DNA of 64,000 nucleotides from Chloroflexota bacterium (GTDB lineage Bacteria; Chloroflexota; Dormibacteria; Dormibacterales; Dormibacteraceae): contig VBFH01000033.1 in the NCBI GenBank assembly GCA_005883575.1, forward strand, positions 1-64,000, written 5' to 3'. Positions within the stretch are counted from its first letter, which is position 1, and each line of letters starts with the position of its first letter. The notes beneath the pieces were generated by a model. The model was not told the origin of the DNA. It saw only the letters and a program-made list of their open reading frames with translations, and did not search any database. The position numbers were made by a program, and so were the translations under genes. Below, piece after piece: positions 51,412 to 60,598 of this stretch.

Positions 51412-53729
51412 CAGCAATCTTGGTCAAAGCGCTGGCCGACTTGCGCCGGCGACGTCTGCAGGCCGCCGTGATCTTCCTGACCGTTCTCTTCTCCATGGCC
51501 GCGGGGACGATGGCCATGACTTTGATGTCGCAAACGCGTGACCCTTATCAGGCCGCATTCGAGAAACAGGAGGGCGCGCATCTGCAGGTGGCCTACAACG
51601 TGAGCACTGATCTTCAGTTGCTTCGCAAAACGCCCACGATCATCGGCGCCTCGGCATCCGGCGGTCCATACCCCGCGAGCAACATTCAGTTCCGGTTTGG
51701 CGATCGAAAGTTCTACGTGGACGCGGTTGGTCGGGCCAACCCCGGCGGATCCGTTGAGATCCTCAAGGTCACATCAGGGCGCTGGCCGCTCGCCAATGAC
51801 GAGATCGTCCTGACCAGGTCGTTCTCTGAGCTGAACAAGATTTCAGTGGGCAACCGAGTGAAAGTCACCAGCGTCGCGCAGACCCCGACACTGACCGTCG
51901 TCGGCGAGGTAGTCGATATCGATGAGGGCAGCGCCGACCTGAGCAGCCAACGTGCGTGGGTGCTGCCGGCCGCGCTGCCAGCTCTTGCCACCCCTGATTC
52001 GTCCTACTACTTGATGGACTACCGCTTCGGCACCGACCCGACGAGCGGCCAGCTGCAGTCCTCTGTCGACCGCTTGCGTGCGAGCCTCCCGCCGGGAAGC
52101 ATCACCGGGTCCCTGAACTACCTCCTGATCCGAAGCATCTTCAACATCACCAACCAGATCCTCACCGGCGTGCTGGCTGCGTTCAGCATCTTTGCGCTCG
52201 CGGCGACGATCGCGATCGTGGCCACACTCGTGACCGGAATCGTGATCTCGGCCTACCGCGAGATCGGGATCATGAAAGCCATCGGGTTCACCCCATACCA
52301 GGTCGTGGGGGTCTTCGCCCTCCAGATAGTCCTTCCGGCGCTGGCCGCATGCCTGGTGGGCATACCAGTGGGGACGCTCGCGAGCCAGCCGCTGCTGGCC
52401 AACAGCTCACACGCTCTCGGGCTGGCATATGCGCCCACCTTCTCGATCGGGCTGGACCTACTCTTCCTTGTGGGTGGGCTCTTGGTGGTGGCGGTTGCGG
52501 CCACGGTACCCGCTCTCCGGGCCGGGCTCCTCAAGCCGGTCGCTGCGATCGCCAAGGCCTCCGCGCCTCGCGGCGCGGGCGGGCGCCTGCTGCGACAGGC
52601 CGCCGCACGAGCAAGGCTTCCACGGCCCGTGGTCCTTGGCATCGGCGACGCATTCGCCCGGCCCCTTCGAGCGATTCTCACCCTGGTCACGGTCTTGTTG
52701 GGGGTGGCGACCGTGGTCGTCGCGGTCGGGCTGCCGCGAAGCTTCGAGCTGATCAACAACAGCGAGACCGGCGCCGGCAACTACCAGGTGGTGGTCACCC
52801 GCACCAGCGCTTACGCAGATTCGGACGTGATGAGGTTGCTGAACGCGCAGCCCGAGACCGCGCGCGTCGTTGCGGTCGGCGGCGAGAACGTGGCTGTCCC
52901 GCGCCTAGGAGATCCGGTGAATACGCACTTGTTCCGCGGGGACTCGTCGCGACTGGGCTACATGGTCATCGCGGGACGCTGGTTCTCAGCGCCGGGCGAG
53001 GTCCTCGCACCGGCAGGTTTGCTTCACGACGCGCACCTCAAGATCGGCGACAGCTTCACCGGCACCGCCAATGGCCAGCCATTGCAGCTCCGGGTGGTCG
53101 GAGAGGTCTATGACATCAACAACCTGGGCCATTCGCTGTTCATGGACCTGGCGACCATGGCCTCGGTCAAACCGGCAGTTGAACCGTTCTATTACGACGT
53201 CACGCTCGCTCCCGGAGCTGACGCGTCTGCTTATGTGCGGCGGATCGCCACCACGCAGCCCGACCTTCTGGATGTTCGCCAGAGCGACACGTCGCTCATC
53301 GCGCCCGTAAAGATCATTGACCTGGTGCTGCTGATCATCGCGGGGGTACTTGCGCTCATCGGTGTCGGCGGTGTGTTCAACACCCTCTTGCTCAACACTC
53401 GGGAGCGGATCCGGGACACTGCGACTCTGAAGGCACTGGGCATGAGCCCGCGTCAGGTGATCGTGATGGTGGGCGCTTCGGCGGCGCTACTCGCCATGGT
53501 CGGCGGGTTGGTGGCCATGCCCCTGGGCCTGTCGCTGCATCACGTCCTGAACGACGTGATCAGCAGCTCGGCCGGCAACGACACCCCGCCGGCCGCGTAT
53601 GGGGTATTCAACCCGCTGGAGCTGGTGCTGATGCCGCTGCTCGGTGTGGTGGTCGCGATGGCGGCAGCACTGGTCCCGGGCCGCTGGGCGGCGGGCACCA
53701 ACGTGGTCGAGGTGCTGCACGCGGAATGA
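51408..53729 (+). CDS. FtsX-type ABC transporter permease
   Basis: 773 aa. An N-terminal helix is followed by a large extracytoplasmic loop, then helices near the middle (LAAFSIFALAATIAIVATLV, GVFALQIVLPALAACLVGI, LFLVGGLLVVAVAATVPALR), a second loop, and helices near the C-terminus (DLVLLIIAGVLALIGVGGVF, VGASAALLAMVGGLVAMPLG, LVLMPLLGVVVAMAAALVPG). These are two FtsX domains on one chain, as in macrolide/lipid-type exporters. With its ATPase it probably moves a hydrophobic compound or antimicrobial agent. Confidence 0.85.
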   Translation: MTAILVKALADLRRRRLQAAVIFLTVLFSMAAGTMAMTLMSQTRDPYQAAFEKQEGAHLQVAYNVSTDLQLLRKTPTIIGASASGGPYPASNIQFRFGDRKFYVDAVGRANPGGSVEILKVTSGRWPLANDEIVLTRSFSELNKISVGNRVKVTSVAQTPTLTVVGEVVDIDEGSADLSSQRAWVLPAALPALATPDSSYYLMDYRFGTDPTSGQLQSSVDRLRASLPPGSITGSLNYLLIRSIFNITNQILTGVLAAFSIFALAATIAIVATLVTGIVISAYREIGIMKAIGFTPYQVVGVFALQIVLPALAACLVGIPVGTLASQPLLANSSHALGLAYAPTFSIGLDLLFLVGGLLVVAVAATVPALRAGLLKPVAAIAKASAPRGAGGRLLRQAAARARLPRPVVLGIGDAFARPLRAILTLVTVLLGVATVVVAVGLPRSFELINNSETGAGNYQVVVTRTSAYADSDVMRLLNAQPETARVVAVGGENVAVPRLGDPVNTHLFRGDSSRLGYMVIAGRWFSAPGEVLAPAGLLHDAHLKIGDSFTGTANGQPLQLRVVGEVYDINNLGHSLFMDLATMASVKPAVEPFYYDVTLAPGADASAYVRRIATTQPDLLDVRQSDTSLIAPVKIIDLVLLIIAGVLALIGVGGVFNTLLLNTRERIRDTATLKALGMSPRQVIVMVGASAALLAMVGGLVAMPLGLSLHHVLNDVISSSAGNDTPPAAYGVFNPLELVLMPLLGVVVAMAAALVPGRWAAGTNVVEVLHAE

Positions 53730-53845
53730 CGTCCGGCGGCTCGTTTTCGAGTATCGGATCGGGATTGGACGGGTATGCCGCCCTCGATATTTGTGAGCTT
53801 CGTCACTGTTACTGATCCGATGTCAGGCTAACCTTCCAAAAGTCT

Positions 53846-54073
53846 GTGGGAAGTCGTGACTATCGTGTCCTTGCTCTGCGTACCGCGAGAGCCAAAGGAA
53901 GCTCGGTCCTTCACTTGGTTCGCGAGGACGCCGAGGCTTCGCTTTGCGGCATCCCTCGGCCTGCCCTTGACTCGGACCGCCTGGTGGATGAGTTCGTCTG
54001 TGAGGACTGCATCGATTGGCTGCTGAAGCGTCGGGCCGTGTCCGGACAGCAGCGTCTAGCCGACTCGGTCTAG
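53846..54073 (+). CDS. Small CxxC protein, DUF3039-like
   Basis: 75 aa from a GTG. It contains VLHLVREDAEASLCGIPRPA and LVDEFVCEDCIDWL, an isolated Cys and a C-x-x-C pair spaced as in small actinobacterial zinc-ribbon-like proteins (DUF3039 and related). The gene stands alone between the ABC permease and the convergent flavoprotein gene. Function unknown. Confidence 0.55.
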   Translation: MGSRDYRVLALRTARAKGSSVLHLVREDAEASLCGIPRPALDSDRLVDEFVCEDCIDWLLKRRAVSGQQRLADSV

Positions 54074-54078
54074 TGATG

Positions 54079-54120
54079 CTCGCCGACCGCGGCCGGCGGT
54101 GAGTCTACAAACCTTGTAGA
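54079..54120. terminator. Convergent-gene hairpins (two stem-loops)
   Basis: Two dyads fill the gap between the stops at 54073 (plus) and 54105 (minus). The first (54079-54103) pairs CTCGCCG with CGGTGAG and CCG with CGG around a CGGC loop, with one bulged A and one G-U. The second (54104-54120) is TCTACAA-ACC-TTGTAGA, a perfect 7-bp stem that overlaps the minus-strand stop codon. It probably ends transcription in both directions. Confidence 0.5.
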
Positions 54121-55343
54121 TCGACCGTTTCGTCGGCTAGCGCGGCCGGATCCGGCCGCGCCCGCTTGGCGATCAACCGGCTCGCCGCCGCGAGCTCATC
54201 CTGCTCATCCAACTCTGGATCCCCGCCCCGATCGAGGCCGACCGCCGCCCGCAGCCCGCCGTCTGTCAGGTAGAAACCGACGATCTTCCGGTCTTTGGGC
54301 GAACCTCGCACGATGAAGCGATCCCACTTGCGGACGTGGCCGACGTACTCGAGCTTGTGTTCGTACTGGTCCGACCAGAACGTATGGACATATCCATAGG
54401 CGGCGTCTGATCCGAGCATCGACCTGGCGGCCGCGGCCCCTTGCTTCTCAGCGTTGTTGTAATGCTCGACGCGGATACGGCCGAAGAGCGGATGCAGGTG
54501 GTTGGCCACGTCGCCGGCAGCGAATACTCCCGGCACGTTGGTTCGGCACATGGCGTCGACCAGGACGCCGTTGTCGACCTCCACTCCCGTGTCCTGAAGG
54601 ACGTCGATCGTCGGTCGAATGCCGACCGCAACGACGGCGAGATCGCACGTGAGCCGGCGGCCCTTCCTGGTGGTCGCGCGTTCGACCCGTTTCGCGCCCT
54701 CGAAGCGGACGACCTCATCGCCCGTCATCAACTCGACGCCCGCGTCGTGGTGGATGCCGGCCATGAGCTCCCCCATCTCCGGGCCAAGGACGGACTCGAG
54801 GGGTGACGCCCCGGGCAAAACGCCAGTCACCGCGAGGCCCATCTGAGTCAGCGAGGCGGCGACCTCCGAGCCGATGAAACCCATGCCAACCACCAATGCC
54901 CGCGCGCCGCGATGGGCGGCCTTCTTGATCGCATCGCAGTCGGCCACTGTCCTGAGCTGAAAGACGCCACGCAGGTCCGCGCCAGGGATGTCCAGATGCC
55001 TGTTCTCGCCCCCTGTGGCAATCAAGAGCTTGCCGTAGGGAACAGGTCTCCCGGAACTCAGCTCGACGCGATGCCCCTGGATTTCGATGCGAGTGGCCGT
55101 GGCGGTGACGCGATCGACGTGGTTGGAGTCGTACCACCCGTCCTGGTTGACAAGCCAGCCGGACAGCGTTTCTTCGCCGCGGAGATACGTCTTGGACAGA
55201 GGCGGGCGGCCAAAAGGCGGGGTGGGCTCGTGGCCGATCAGTACAAGGCGGCCGTCATACCCTTCCTCGCGCAAGGTCCTGGCTGCGACTCCTCCCGACA
55301 TCCCCGATCCGAGGATGACGATCGCTTCTTGGGCCGCCCGCAC
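54105..55343 (-). CDS. Ferredoxin-reductase-like FAD/NAD(P)-dependent oxidoreductase
   Basis: 412 aa from a GTG at 55343. Two dinucleotide motifs, IVILGSGMSGGVAARTL (FAD) and ALVVGMGFIGSEVAASLTQM (NAD(P)H), and the end signature GVFAAGDVANHLHP are present. The C-terminal part fits the reductase components of aromatic-ring dioxygenases and P450 systems, or rubredoxin reductases. A GTG start lies 6 nt after TATGGT (leaderless type). No partner ferredoxin or oxygenase is in the window. Confidence 0.82.
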   Translation of the reverse strand: MRAAQEAIVILGSGMSGGVAARTLREEGYDGRLVLIGHEPTPPFGRPPLSKTYLRGEETLSGWLVNQDGWYDSNHVDRVTATATRIEIQGHRVELSSGRPVPYGKLLIATGGENRHLDIPGADLRGVFQLRTVADCDAIKKAAHRGARALVVGMGFIGSEVAASLTQMGLAVTGVLPGASPLESVLGPEMGELMAGIHHDAGVELMTGDEVVRFEGAKRVERATTRKGRRLTCDLAVVAVGIRPTIDVLQDTGVEVDNGVLVDAMCRTNVPGVFAAGDVANHLHPLFGRIRVEHYNNAEKQGAAAARSMLGSDAAYGYVHTFWSDQYEHKLEYVGHVRKWDRFIVRGSPKDRKIVGFYLTDGGLRAAVGLDRGGDPELDEQDELAAASRLIAKRARPDPAALADETVDLQGL

Positions 55344-55349
55344 ACCGCA

Positions 55350-55355
55350 ACCATA
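55350..55355 (-). promoter_or_regulatory. Putative leaderless -10 box of the flavoprotein gene
   Basis: TATGGT on the minus strand, followed by 6 nt and the GTG at 55343. It is back to back with the plus-strand box at 55388-55393. Confidence 0.4.
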
Positions 55356-55387
55356 GGGAAGGCCCGAATCACGCGCCACTCGCGACC

Positions 55388-55393
55388 GATAAT
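55388..55393 (+). promoter_or_regulatory. Putative leaderless -10 box of the alpha/beta-hydrolase gene
   Basis: GATAAT is followed by exactly 7 nt and the ATG at 55401. The alternative ATG at 55392 overlaps the box itself and is therefore less likely. Confidence 0.5.
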
Positions 55394-55400
55394 GTCGTTC

Positions 55401-56195
55401 ATGCCGACGGTGCTACGTGACGGGATCCGCCTGCACTACTCCGACATCGGAAGCGGCCCAGCGTTGTTCTTCCACACCGGCGGTGGGGGAGACGGGACGA
55501 TGTGGCAGGCCGCGGGCTATCTGGACGCTCTGCCGGGCCGACGCCATCTACTGTTCGACCACCGCGGCCACGGACTGAGCGATCAGCCGAAGGACCTGCA
55601 GGCACACCGGCTCGACGAGTACATCGCGGACGTCATCTCCGTGCTGGACTTCGCTGGAGTGAAGCGGGCGGCGATGGTCGGCTACTCCGACGGCGCCCGC
55701 CTCATTTACGCACTCGCGTCTCGCCATCCACAGCGTGTTGCTGCGATTGTCGGCATTGGCGGCGTCGCACATCCGAGTGACACCGACGCCTGGCGTCCGG
55801 AGCTGCTTGCGGAGGTGCGTCAGATGGGGTTCCGTGCATGGCTGGAGCAGATGTCGGCTAGCGAAACGGAGCCCGCGCCAGCATGGCTCATGGAAAACCT
55901 TGCGTCGACGCCGGGCGATATGTTCGAGCTCGAGATCGAGGGCTGGGCGGACGCTCCCAGCGAGTGCGATGACTTTCCGCGCATCGAGGCTCCCACCCTC
56001 ATCGTCTGCGGAGAGCTGGAGAACACCGACGGCGCCGCCGAGCTGGCCGCACGCGCGCTGCCGAATGGGACAGCGGTCGTCATGCCGGGATTCGGCCACA
56101 TGCAGGCATTCTGGCGCACAGACGTCACCGCCCCGATCATCAGCGAGTTCCTTGCAGAGCACGTGCCCGTGCCAACGACTGCGCTCAGCTCCTAA
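55401..56195 (+). CDS. Alpha/beta-fold hydrolase (second copy)
   Basis: 264 aa from the ATG at 55401. FDHRGHGLSDQPKDLQAHR precedes the nucleophile motif AAMVGYSDGARLIYALAS (Ser in GYSDG), then an Asp near IVCGELENTDGAAEL and the His in VVMPGFGHMQAFWRTDV. The GYSDG elbow and the short loop after it are common in small esterases. Substrate unknown. It converges with the second formamidase gene, which ends 1 bp after the hydrolase stop. Confidence 0.82.
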   Translation: MPTVLRDGIRLHYSDIGSGPALFFHTGGGGDGTMWQAAGYLDALPGRRHLLFDHRGHGLSDQPKDLQAHRLDEYIADVISVLDFAGVKRAAMVGYSDGARLIYALASRHPQRVAAIVGIGGVAHPSDTDAWRPELLAEVRQMGFRAWLEQMSASETEPAPAWLMENLASTPGDMFELEIEGWADAPSECDDFPRIEAPTLIVCGELENTDGAAELAARALPNGTAVVMPGFGHMQAFWRTDVTAPIISEFLAEHVPVPTTALSS

Positions 56196-57137
56196 CTAAG
56201 AAGATCGGCGGGCGGCGAGATGCTTGTCGATCGATGCGACCAGCGAGTAGGTGGTGTCGACCATGTTGCCGACGTACAGCCCGCCGGCCTGTGTCAGAAG
56301 TTGGTAAGCATCGAGTCGTCGCCATCCATAGTCGGCTTCGAGCCAGGTGACGAGCTCGGCGTACGCGATCCGAGCCGCGTCCTCCATCGGGCGGGCGCTG
56401 CCGACGGCCATCAGGCGGTCGGCTGATTCGATTCTCGGCCAGGAGACTTCCTTGGCTTTGATCACATCGAAGACGACGGTGACCTTGGATGTGATTTCCA
56501 GCGCGACTCCACACAGCTCGCCCTGTCCTTGCCTGGCGTGCGTGTCGCCGGTGTAGAAGAGGGCGCCGTCGTTCCAAACCGGCAGGTAGACCGTATTACC
56601 GGGGCACACGTCGGGGACGTCCATGTTGCCGCCGAATGGTCCCGGCGCGAGGGTCGAAATCGCCTCGAGATCCGGCGCCACCGCGAGGGTGCCCATGAAA
56701 GGTTGCCAGGGCAGCGAAAGTTGCAGCTCGTCATTGCGCAGATGACCGTTTTCGAGCCGCCACAGCCAAACCCTCTCCTCGAGCGGGGCCTGGAGTGTGC
56801 GCGTGATCGGGGTCGAGGTCAGCCCTCCGAAATACGGTATCAAGCAGCTGATGGCGAAGTCTCTGGTCGGTGAGATGTCCTCGATTCGCACGGCAAGCGT
56901 GTCACCGGGTGCGGCGTCTTCGATATAGATCGGACCCGTTTGCGGGTTGAGAAATTTGGCGCCCGCGAGTGCCCGACTCGGAATATCTCGAGCGGACTGA
57001 ATCCTGCTTTCGAACGCATCCTCGCAGTGGATGACAACGCGCTGACCCGGACTCACACGCGCGATTGGGTCGCGGTACGGGCTGAAGACGTAGCTGAACG
57101 TCGTCGGGATCACCTCGACTGAACCCTTGACTTGCAT
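56196..57137 (-). CDS. Acetamidase/formamidase family protein (second copy)
   Basis: 313 aa. Motifs: RVSPGQRVVIHCEDAFESRI, TGPIYIEDAAPGDTLAVRIE, GPFGGNMDVPDVCPGNTVYL and LFYTGDTHARQGQGELCGVA. It is the same family as the protein at 21651 but only distantly alike, with C-P-G-N-T in place of the usual region and GDTHARQGQGE as the conserved metal segment. It would hydrolyse a small amide. It is divergent from the VOC gene. Confidence 0.82.
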   Translation of the reverse strand: MQVKGSVEVIPTTFSYVFSPYRDPIARVSPGQRVVIHCEDAFESRIQSARDIPSRALAGAKFLNPQTGPIYIEDAAPGDTLAVRIEDISPTRDFAISCLIPYFGGLTSTPITRTLQAPLEERVWLWRLENGHLRNDELQLSLPWQPFMGTLAVAPDLEAISTLAPGPFGGNMDVPDVCPGNTVYLPVWNDGALFYTGDTHARQGQGELCGVALEITSKVTVVFDVIKAKEVSWPRIESADRLMAVGSARPMEDAARIAYAELVTWLEADYGWRRLDAYQLLTQAGGLYVGNMVDTTYSLVASIDKHLAARRSS

Positions 57138-57199
57138 GCCCGTTCACATCCCAGAGTACATCCGCAAGGTATGAGATCTGCAACCATTGTCGTGAGCCG

Positions 57200-57685
57200 A
57201 TGACCAGGGCGCGGATCAATCACGTCAGCATCGGGGCGAAGAACCTGAGCGAGTCGGTGCAGTTCTACACGGACATCTTCGGCGCCGAGATCATCGACAC
57301 TCCTAACTTCGGGTTCCCGGTGCAGTGGCTGCGCGTGGGCGACCTGCAGATCCATCTCTTCGAACGCCCTCACGCGGCGCCGGCATACCACCACGTAGCG
57401 CTTGCGGTCGACGACTTCGAAGCTGTTTTCCGCGCCACCCGGGACCGAGGCCTCCACGATGCCGAGACGATGGGCGCCCATCTCAACGAGCTGCCCAGCG
57501 GCCAGGTTCAGCTCTACATTCGCGACCCCGGCGGAAACCTCGTCGAGGTCAACTGGCCGGACGCCGCCATCCTGAGCGCCGAGGTAAGGCGTGAGATGGT
57601 GCGGTTAGAGGACCGCCATCCCCAAAACGAGTCGAACCGTCGAGCCGAGCTCTACCTCGGCGCACGCCAAATTGAACCTCGCTGA
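57200..57685 (+). CDS. Glyoxalase/bleomycin-resistance (VOC) superfamily protein
   Basis: 161 aa. Paired beta-alpha-beta-beta-beta modules: [60 protein letters not shown] and [14 protein letters not shown]. His and Glu residues at module starts and ends fit a metal-binding VOC enzyme (lyase, isomerase or dioxygenase). It heads a plus-strand operon with an SDR and an Ldh-family oxidoreductase; the SDR start lies inside its last codons. Confidence 0.82.
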   Translation: MTRARINHVSIGAKNLSESVQFYTDIFGAEIIDTPNFGFPVQWLRVGDLQIHLFERPHAAPAYHHVALAVDDFEAVFRATRDRGLHDAETMGAHLNELPSGQVQLYIRDPGGNLVEVNWPDAAILSAEVRREMVRLEDRHPQNESNRRAELYLGARQIEPR

Positions 57686-58430
57686 GCGGGTCGCGGTTGT
57701 GACAGGGGGTGGCACCGGGATCGGCCGAGCGGTGGGGCTCGTCCTCGCGAGAGATGGCTACAACGTCGTCCTCGCGGGGCGGCGCAAGGAGCCCCTCCTG
57801 ACGGCGGTGCACGAGGCCGAATCTGCCGGCGCACGCGGCATCGCAGTCCCGACCGACGTCTCCGACCCGACCTCGGTGAAAGCGCTGTTCACCGCAGCAC
57901 GCGAGGCGTTCGGCCGTGTCGACCTCCTTTTCAACAACGCCGGGGTCAGTGCGCCGGCAGTCCCTCTCGAGGAGCTCGGCTACGACCAGTGGCGGCGCGT
58001 CGTCGAGACCAATCTGACTGGTGCTTTCCTCTGCACTCAGGAGGCGATCAGGCAGATGAAGAACCAGGATCCGCGGGGAGGGCGGATCATCAACAACGGC
58101 TCGATCTCGGCACACGCTCCACGTCCCAACTCGGCGCCTTACACGGCCACCAAGCACGCCCTCACCGGCCTCACCAAGTCGACTTCACTCGACGGCCGGA
58201 AGTTCGACATCGCGTGCGGCCAGATCGACATCGGCAACGCAGCGACCGAGCTGACGGAGAAGCTTGCGGCGGGCGCGGAACAGCCAGACGGCGCGATCCT
58301 GCCCGAACCGAGGATCGACGTCGAGCATGTGGCGCGGGCGGTCCTCTATATGGCGGGCCTGCCCCTGGACGCAAATGTCCAGTTCATGACCGTCATGGCG
58401 ACCAAGATGCCATTCATCGGCCGTGGCTGA
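57672..58430 (+). CDS. Short-chain dehydrogenase/reductase (second SDR)
   Basis: 252 aa from a TTG that overlaps the VOC gene by 14 bp. SDR motifs: [51 protein letters not shown] with the catalytic Tyr and Lys (YTATK), and [20 protein letters not shown]. The arginines after the second strand (LAGRRKEP) favour NADP(H). It overlaps the Ldh-family gene by 8 bp, so the three genes are one unit. Confidence 0.88.
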   Translation: MNLAERVAVVTGGGTGIGRAVGLVLARDGYNVVLAGRRKEPLLTAVHEAESAGARGIAVPTDVSDPTSVKALFTAAREAFGRVDLLFNNAGVSAPAVPLEELGYDQWRRVVETNLTGAFLCTQEAIRQMKNQDPRGGRIINNGSISAHAPRPNSAPYTATKHALTGLTKSTSLDGRKFDIACGQIDIGNAATELTEKLAAGAEQPDGAILPEPRIDVEHVARAVLYMAGLPLDANVQFMTVMATKMPFIGRG

Positions 58431-59481
58431 CGCTGTGAGTCAGGCCGCGGAGCAGGACATCCGGCTCCAGGCGGCCGAGCTGAAGCGGCTCGGCCAGGCG
58501 ATCCTCGAGGCCGTGGGCACGCCGGTGGACCTCGCCTCGATCGTGGCTGCGTCATTGGTCGATGCCAACCTTGCCGGACACGACTCGCACGGGGTGATAA
58601 GGCTGCCCTCATACGTGGCCAGCGCTCGAACCGGGCGAGTCAAGCCCGCTGCCCGTGCCCAGGTGGAGTCGCTGGGCGACGCGTGCATGCGGGTCGATGG
58701 CGCATGGGGGTGGGGACAGCCGGCGGCGCATCTCGCCACCGACACAGTCGCCGATCTCGCGCGCGCCAACGGGGTCGGTCTCGTCACCATCGGCAGCTGC
58801 AACCACATCGGTCGGCTGGGCGAATACATCGAGAAGTTGACCCTAACGGGTCAGATCGGGCTCATGACGTGCAACTCGCCGCCGGCCGTCGCGCCCCACG
58901 GCGGCTACACGCGCTTGCTCGGCACCAATCCGATAGCGTGGGGCGCCCCACGGGAGCCAGGCAAGCCTCCCATAGTGGTGGACTTCGCGACCGCCACCAT
59001 CGCCGAGGGCAAGCTCAGGATTGCGCACGCGGGCGGATCGATGGCGCCGCTCGGGGCCGTGGTCGACAAGCATGGCCGTCCCAGCGCAGAGACCGCTGCC
59101 TTCTACGACGGCGGTGCGCTCACCACCTTCGGCGGACACAAAGGCTTCGGACTGAGCGTGATGGCCGAGGTCATGGGTGGGATCCTGTCAGGCACCGGCT
59201 CATCCTCCGACCCCGGTTTCAACAACGGCAACGGCACGATGTTGCTAGCCATCGACGTGAGCAGGTTCTCGCGGGGGTTCGCCTTCGGCCAACACGTGGA
59301 TGCGCTGGTGGGCCGCCTCCACGCGGCTCCGAGGGCCCCAGGATTCGACGAGATAGTCGCTCCCGGGGAACCGGAGTGGCGATCGCGTTTGCGGCGCACC
59401 GCGGAAGGGATCCCCGTCCCCGCCGGGACACGTCGCGCCATCAACGACCTCGCCGCGGAGCTTGGCTTGAGCCCGATATGA
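58423..59481 (+). CDS. Ldh-family (malate/ureidoglycolate dehydrogenase-type) oxidoreductase
   Basis: 352 aa from a GTG. Family motifs: [20 protein letters not shown] with the catalytic His, [40 protein letters not shown] and [20 protein letters not shown]. Members include sulfolactate, L-lactate/malate, diketogulonate and ureidoglycolate dehydrogenases (AllD), all NAD(P)-dependent 2-hydroxyacid enzymes. Substrate cannot be told; a role in the ureide pathway at 22.5-31.6 kb is possible but unproven. It converges with the SMP-30 gene. Confidence 0.85.
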   Translation: MADAVSQAAEQDIRLQAAELKRLGQAILEAVGTPVDLASIVAASLVDANLAGHDSHGVIRLPSYVASARTGRVKPAARAQVESLGDACMRVDGAWGWGQPAAHLATDTVADLARANGVGLVTIGSCNHIGRLGEYIEKLTLTGQIGLMTCNSPPAVAPHGGYTRLLGTNPIAWGAPREPGKPPIVVDFATATIAEGKLRIAHAGGSMAPLGAVVDKHGRPSAETAAFYDGGALTTFGGHKGFGLSVMAEVMGGILSGTGSSSDPGFNNGNGTMLLAIDVSRFSRGFAFGQHVDALVGRLHAAPRAPGFDEIVAPGEPEWRSRLRRTAEGIPVPAGTRRAINDLAAELGLSPI

Positions 59482-59483
59482 GA

Positions 59484-59500
59484 TCGCGGGTCAGCCGCGA
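59484..59500. terminator. Hairpin between convergent genes
   Basis: TCGCGG and CCGCGA pair perfectly (6 bp) around the loop GTCAG. It begins 2 bp after the Ldh-family stop and covers the stop codon of the convergent SMP-30 gene (59491-59493). It could terminate in both directions. Confidence 0.4.
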
Positions 59501-60348
59501 AACATATATGGCTGTCGCCCGACGTGACCAGGTCGGCAGCGGAACAGCCCCCCGGCGTGCGGCTCGTTTTCGAGCTGCTCTGGGGACAAGCCCCTCGCGG
59601 CGGTCGTGATGTAGAGGTCCGACATGTCCGGTCCACCGAAAGCGCAGCTGCTCACCTTGCTCACCGGAACTTTGACCTCGAGATCAAACGCTCCGTCCGG
59701 CCGGTAGCGGCGGACCGACCAGCCTCCCCATAGGGCGACCCAAAGACCGCCATCTGAATCCAAGGTCATGCCGTCGGGCGCGCCGTCATTCTTGTCGATC
59801 CGGATCAGGGGTCGTCGGTTTCCGACAGATCCCGCCGACGGTTCGAAGTCGAGCACGTCGATGCGATAGGCCCTGCTGTCGATGTAGTACATGAGGCGAT
59901 CGTCTTCGGCCCAGTCGAGCCCGTTCGAGACTGTGACGCCGGCAATGACACGGTCGACGGTGCAGTCGAGGTTCAACCGGTACAGGGCGCCGGCACCGGG
60001 CGTTTCGGCATGCGCCATGCTCCCGGCCCAGAACCTCCCGCGCCTGTCGCACTTCCCGTCGTTCATGCGGTTGTCCGGCTGGCCAGGCTCCGCGACGGCC
60101 ACGGCATCCGTCCTCCCGGACTTGGGATCGATAAGCTGAAAGCCATTCCCAACTGCCGCGATCAGCTTCCGCGATGTCGTCGGGGCGACCGCGCCGACGT
60201 CGGCACCGACGTCGATTTGCCCGACACCGCTGGTTGCCGGATCGAACCACTGGATGAGGTGGCGCGTGATGTCGACCCAGACCAGCCGCTGCTCCCCCTC
60301 GAGCCACACGGGCCCTTCGCCGATCTCGTTGTGCCGGTCCGCGACCAA
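59491..60348 (-). CDS. SMP-30/gluconolactonase family protein
   Basis: 285 aa from a TTG. Beta-propeller lactonase signatures with metal ligands: HNEIGEGPVWLEGEQRLVWV (Glu), NRMNDGKCDRRGRFWAGSMA (Asn), VSNGLDWAEDDRLMYYIDSR (Asn) and GAPDGMTLDSDGGLWVALWG (Asp). It would hydrolyse a sugar lactone. The start is doubtful: conserved-looking residues (FELKSLAVEL) continue upstream of the TTG to an in-frame stop, with no ATG, GTG or other TTG and a GGAGG just after that stop. A weak or non-standard start, or a lost start codon, is possible. Confidence 0.82.
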   Translation of the reverse strand: MVADRHNEIGEGPVWLEGEQRLVWVDITRHLIQWFDPATSGVGQIDVGADVGAVAPTTSRKLIAAVGNGFQLIDPKSGRTDAVAVAEPGQPDNRMNDGKCDRRGRFWAGSMAHAETPGAGALYRLNLDCTVDRVIAGVTVSNGLDWAEDDRLMYYIDSRAYRIDVLDFEPSAGSVGNRRPLIRIDKNDGAPDGMTLDSDGGLWVALWGGWSVRRYRPDGAFDLEVKVPVSKVSSCAFGGPDMSDLYITTAARGLSPEQLENEPHAGGLFRCRPGHVGRQPYMFRG

Positions 60349-60384
60349 CTCAACCGCCAGGGACTTCAGCTCGAAACCGGCCTC

Positions 60385-60534
60385 CTACCGCCTTGGAATG
60401 AAGGCCCCGTCGACGACTGCGAGGGTCCGGACCGTGATACGGCATTCCTCGTCGCCTCGGAGCATGCACCGGGCCTCGTGGATCGTGATCGCCTCGTCAT
60501 ACATCGTGGCCGAGCCACGAATGATTCCCCTCAT
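60385..60534 (-). CDS. Small hypothetical protein of 49 aa, upstream of SMP-30
   Basis: An ATG at 60534 opens a 49-residue frame ending at 60385. It contains SATMYDEAITIHEARCMLRG, then DEECRITVRTL, with two cysteines and a balanced residue mix. A TAGAAT box is about 50 bp upstream and a purine-rich stretch precedes the ATG. Its stop overlaps the GGAGG ahead of the SMP-30 frame, which suggests coupling. No family was recognised. Confidence 0.45.
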   Translation of the reverse strand: MRGIIRGSATMYDEAITIHEARCMLRGDEECRITVRTLAVVDGAFIPRR

Positions 60535-60598
60535 GGCACGAAACCCCCAGCCCAAACGCGCGATCTATTTGATTCTAGTTCCCGCGTGATTGGCAGAG

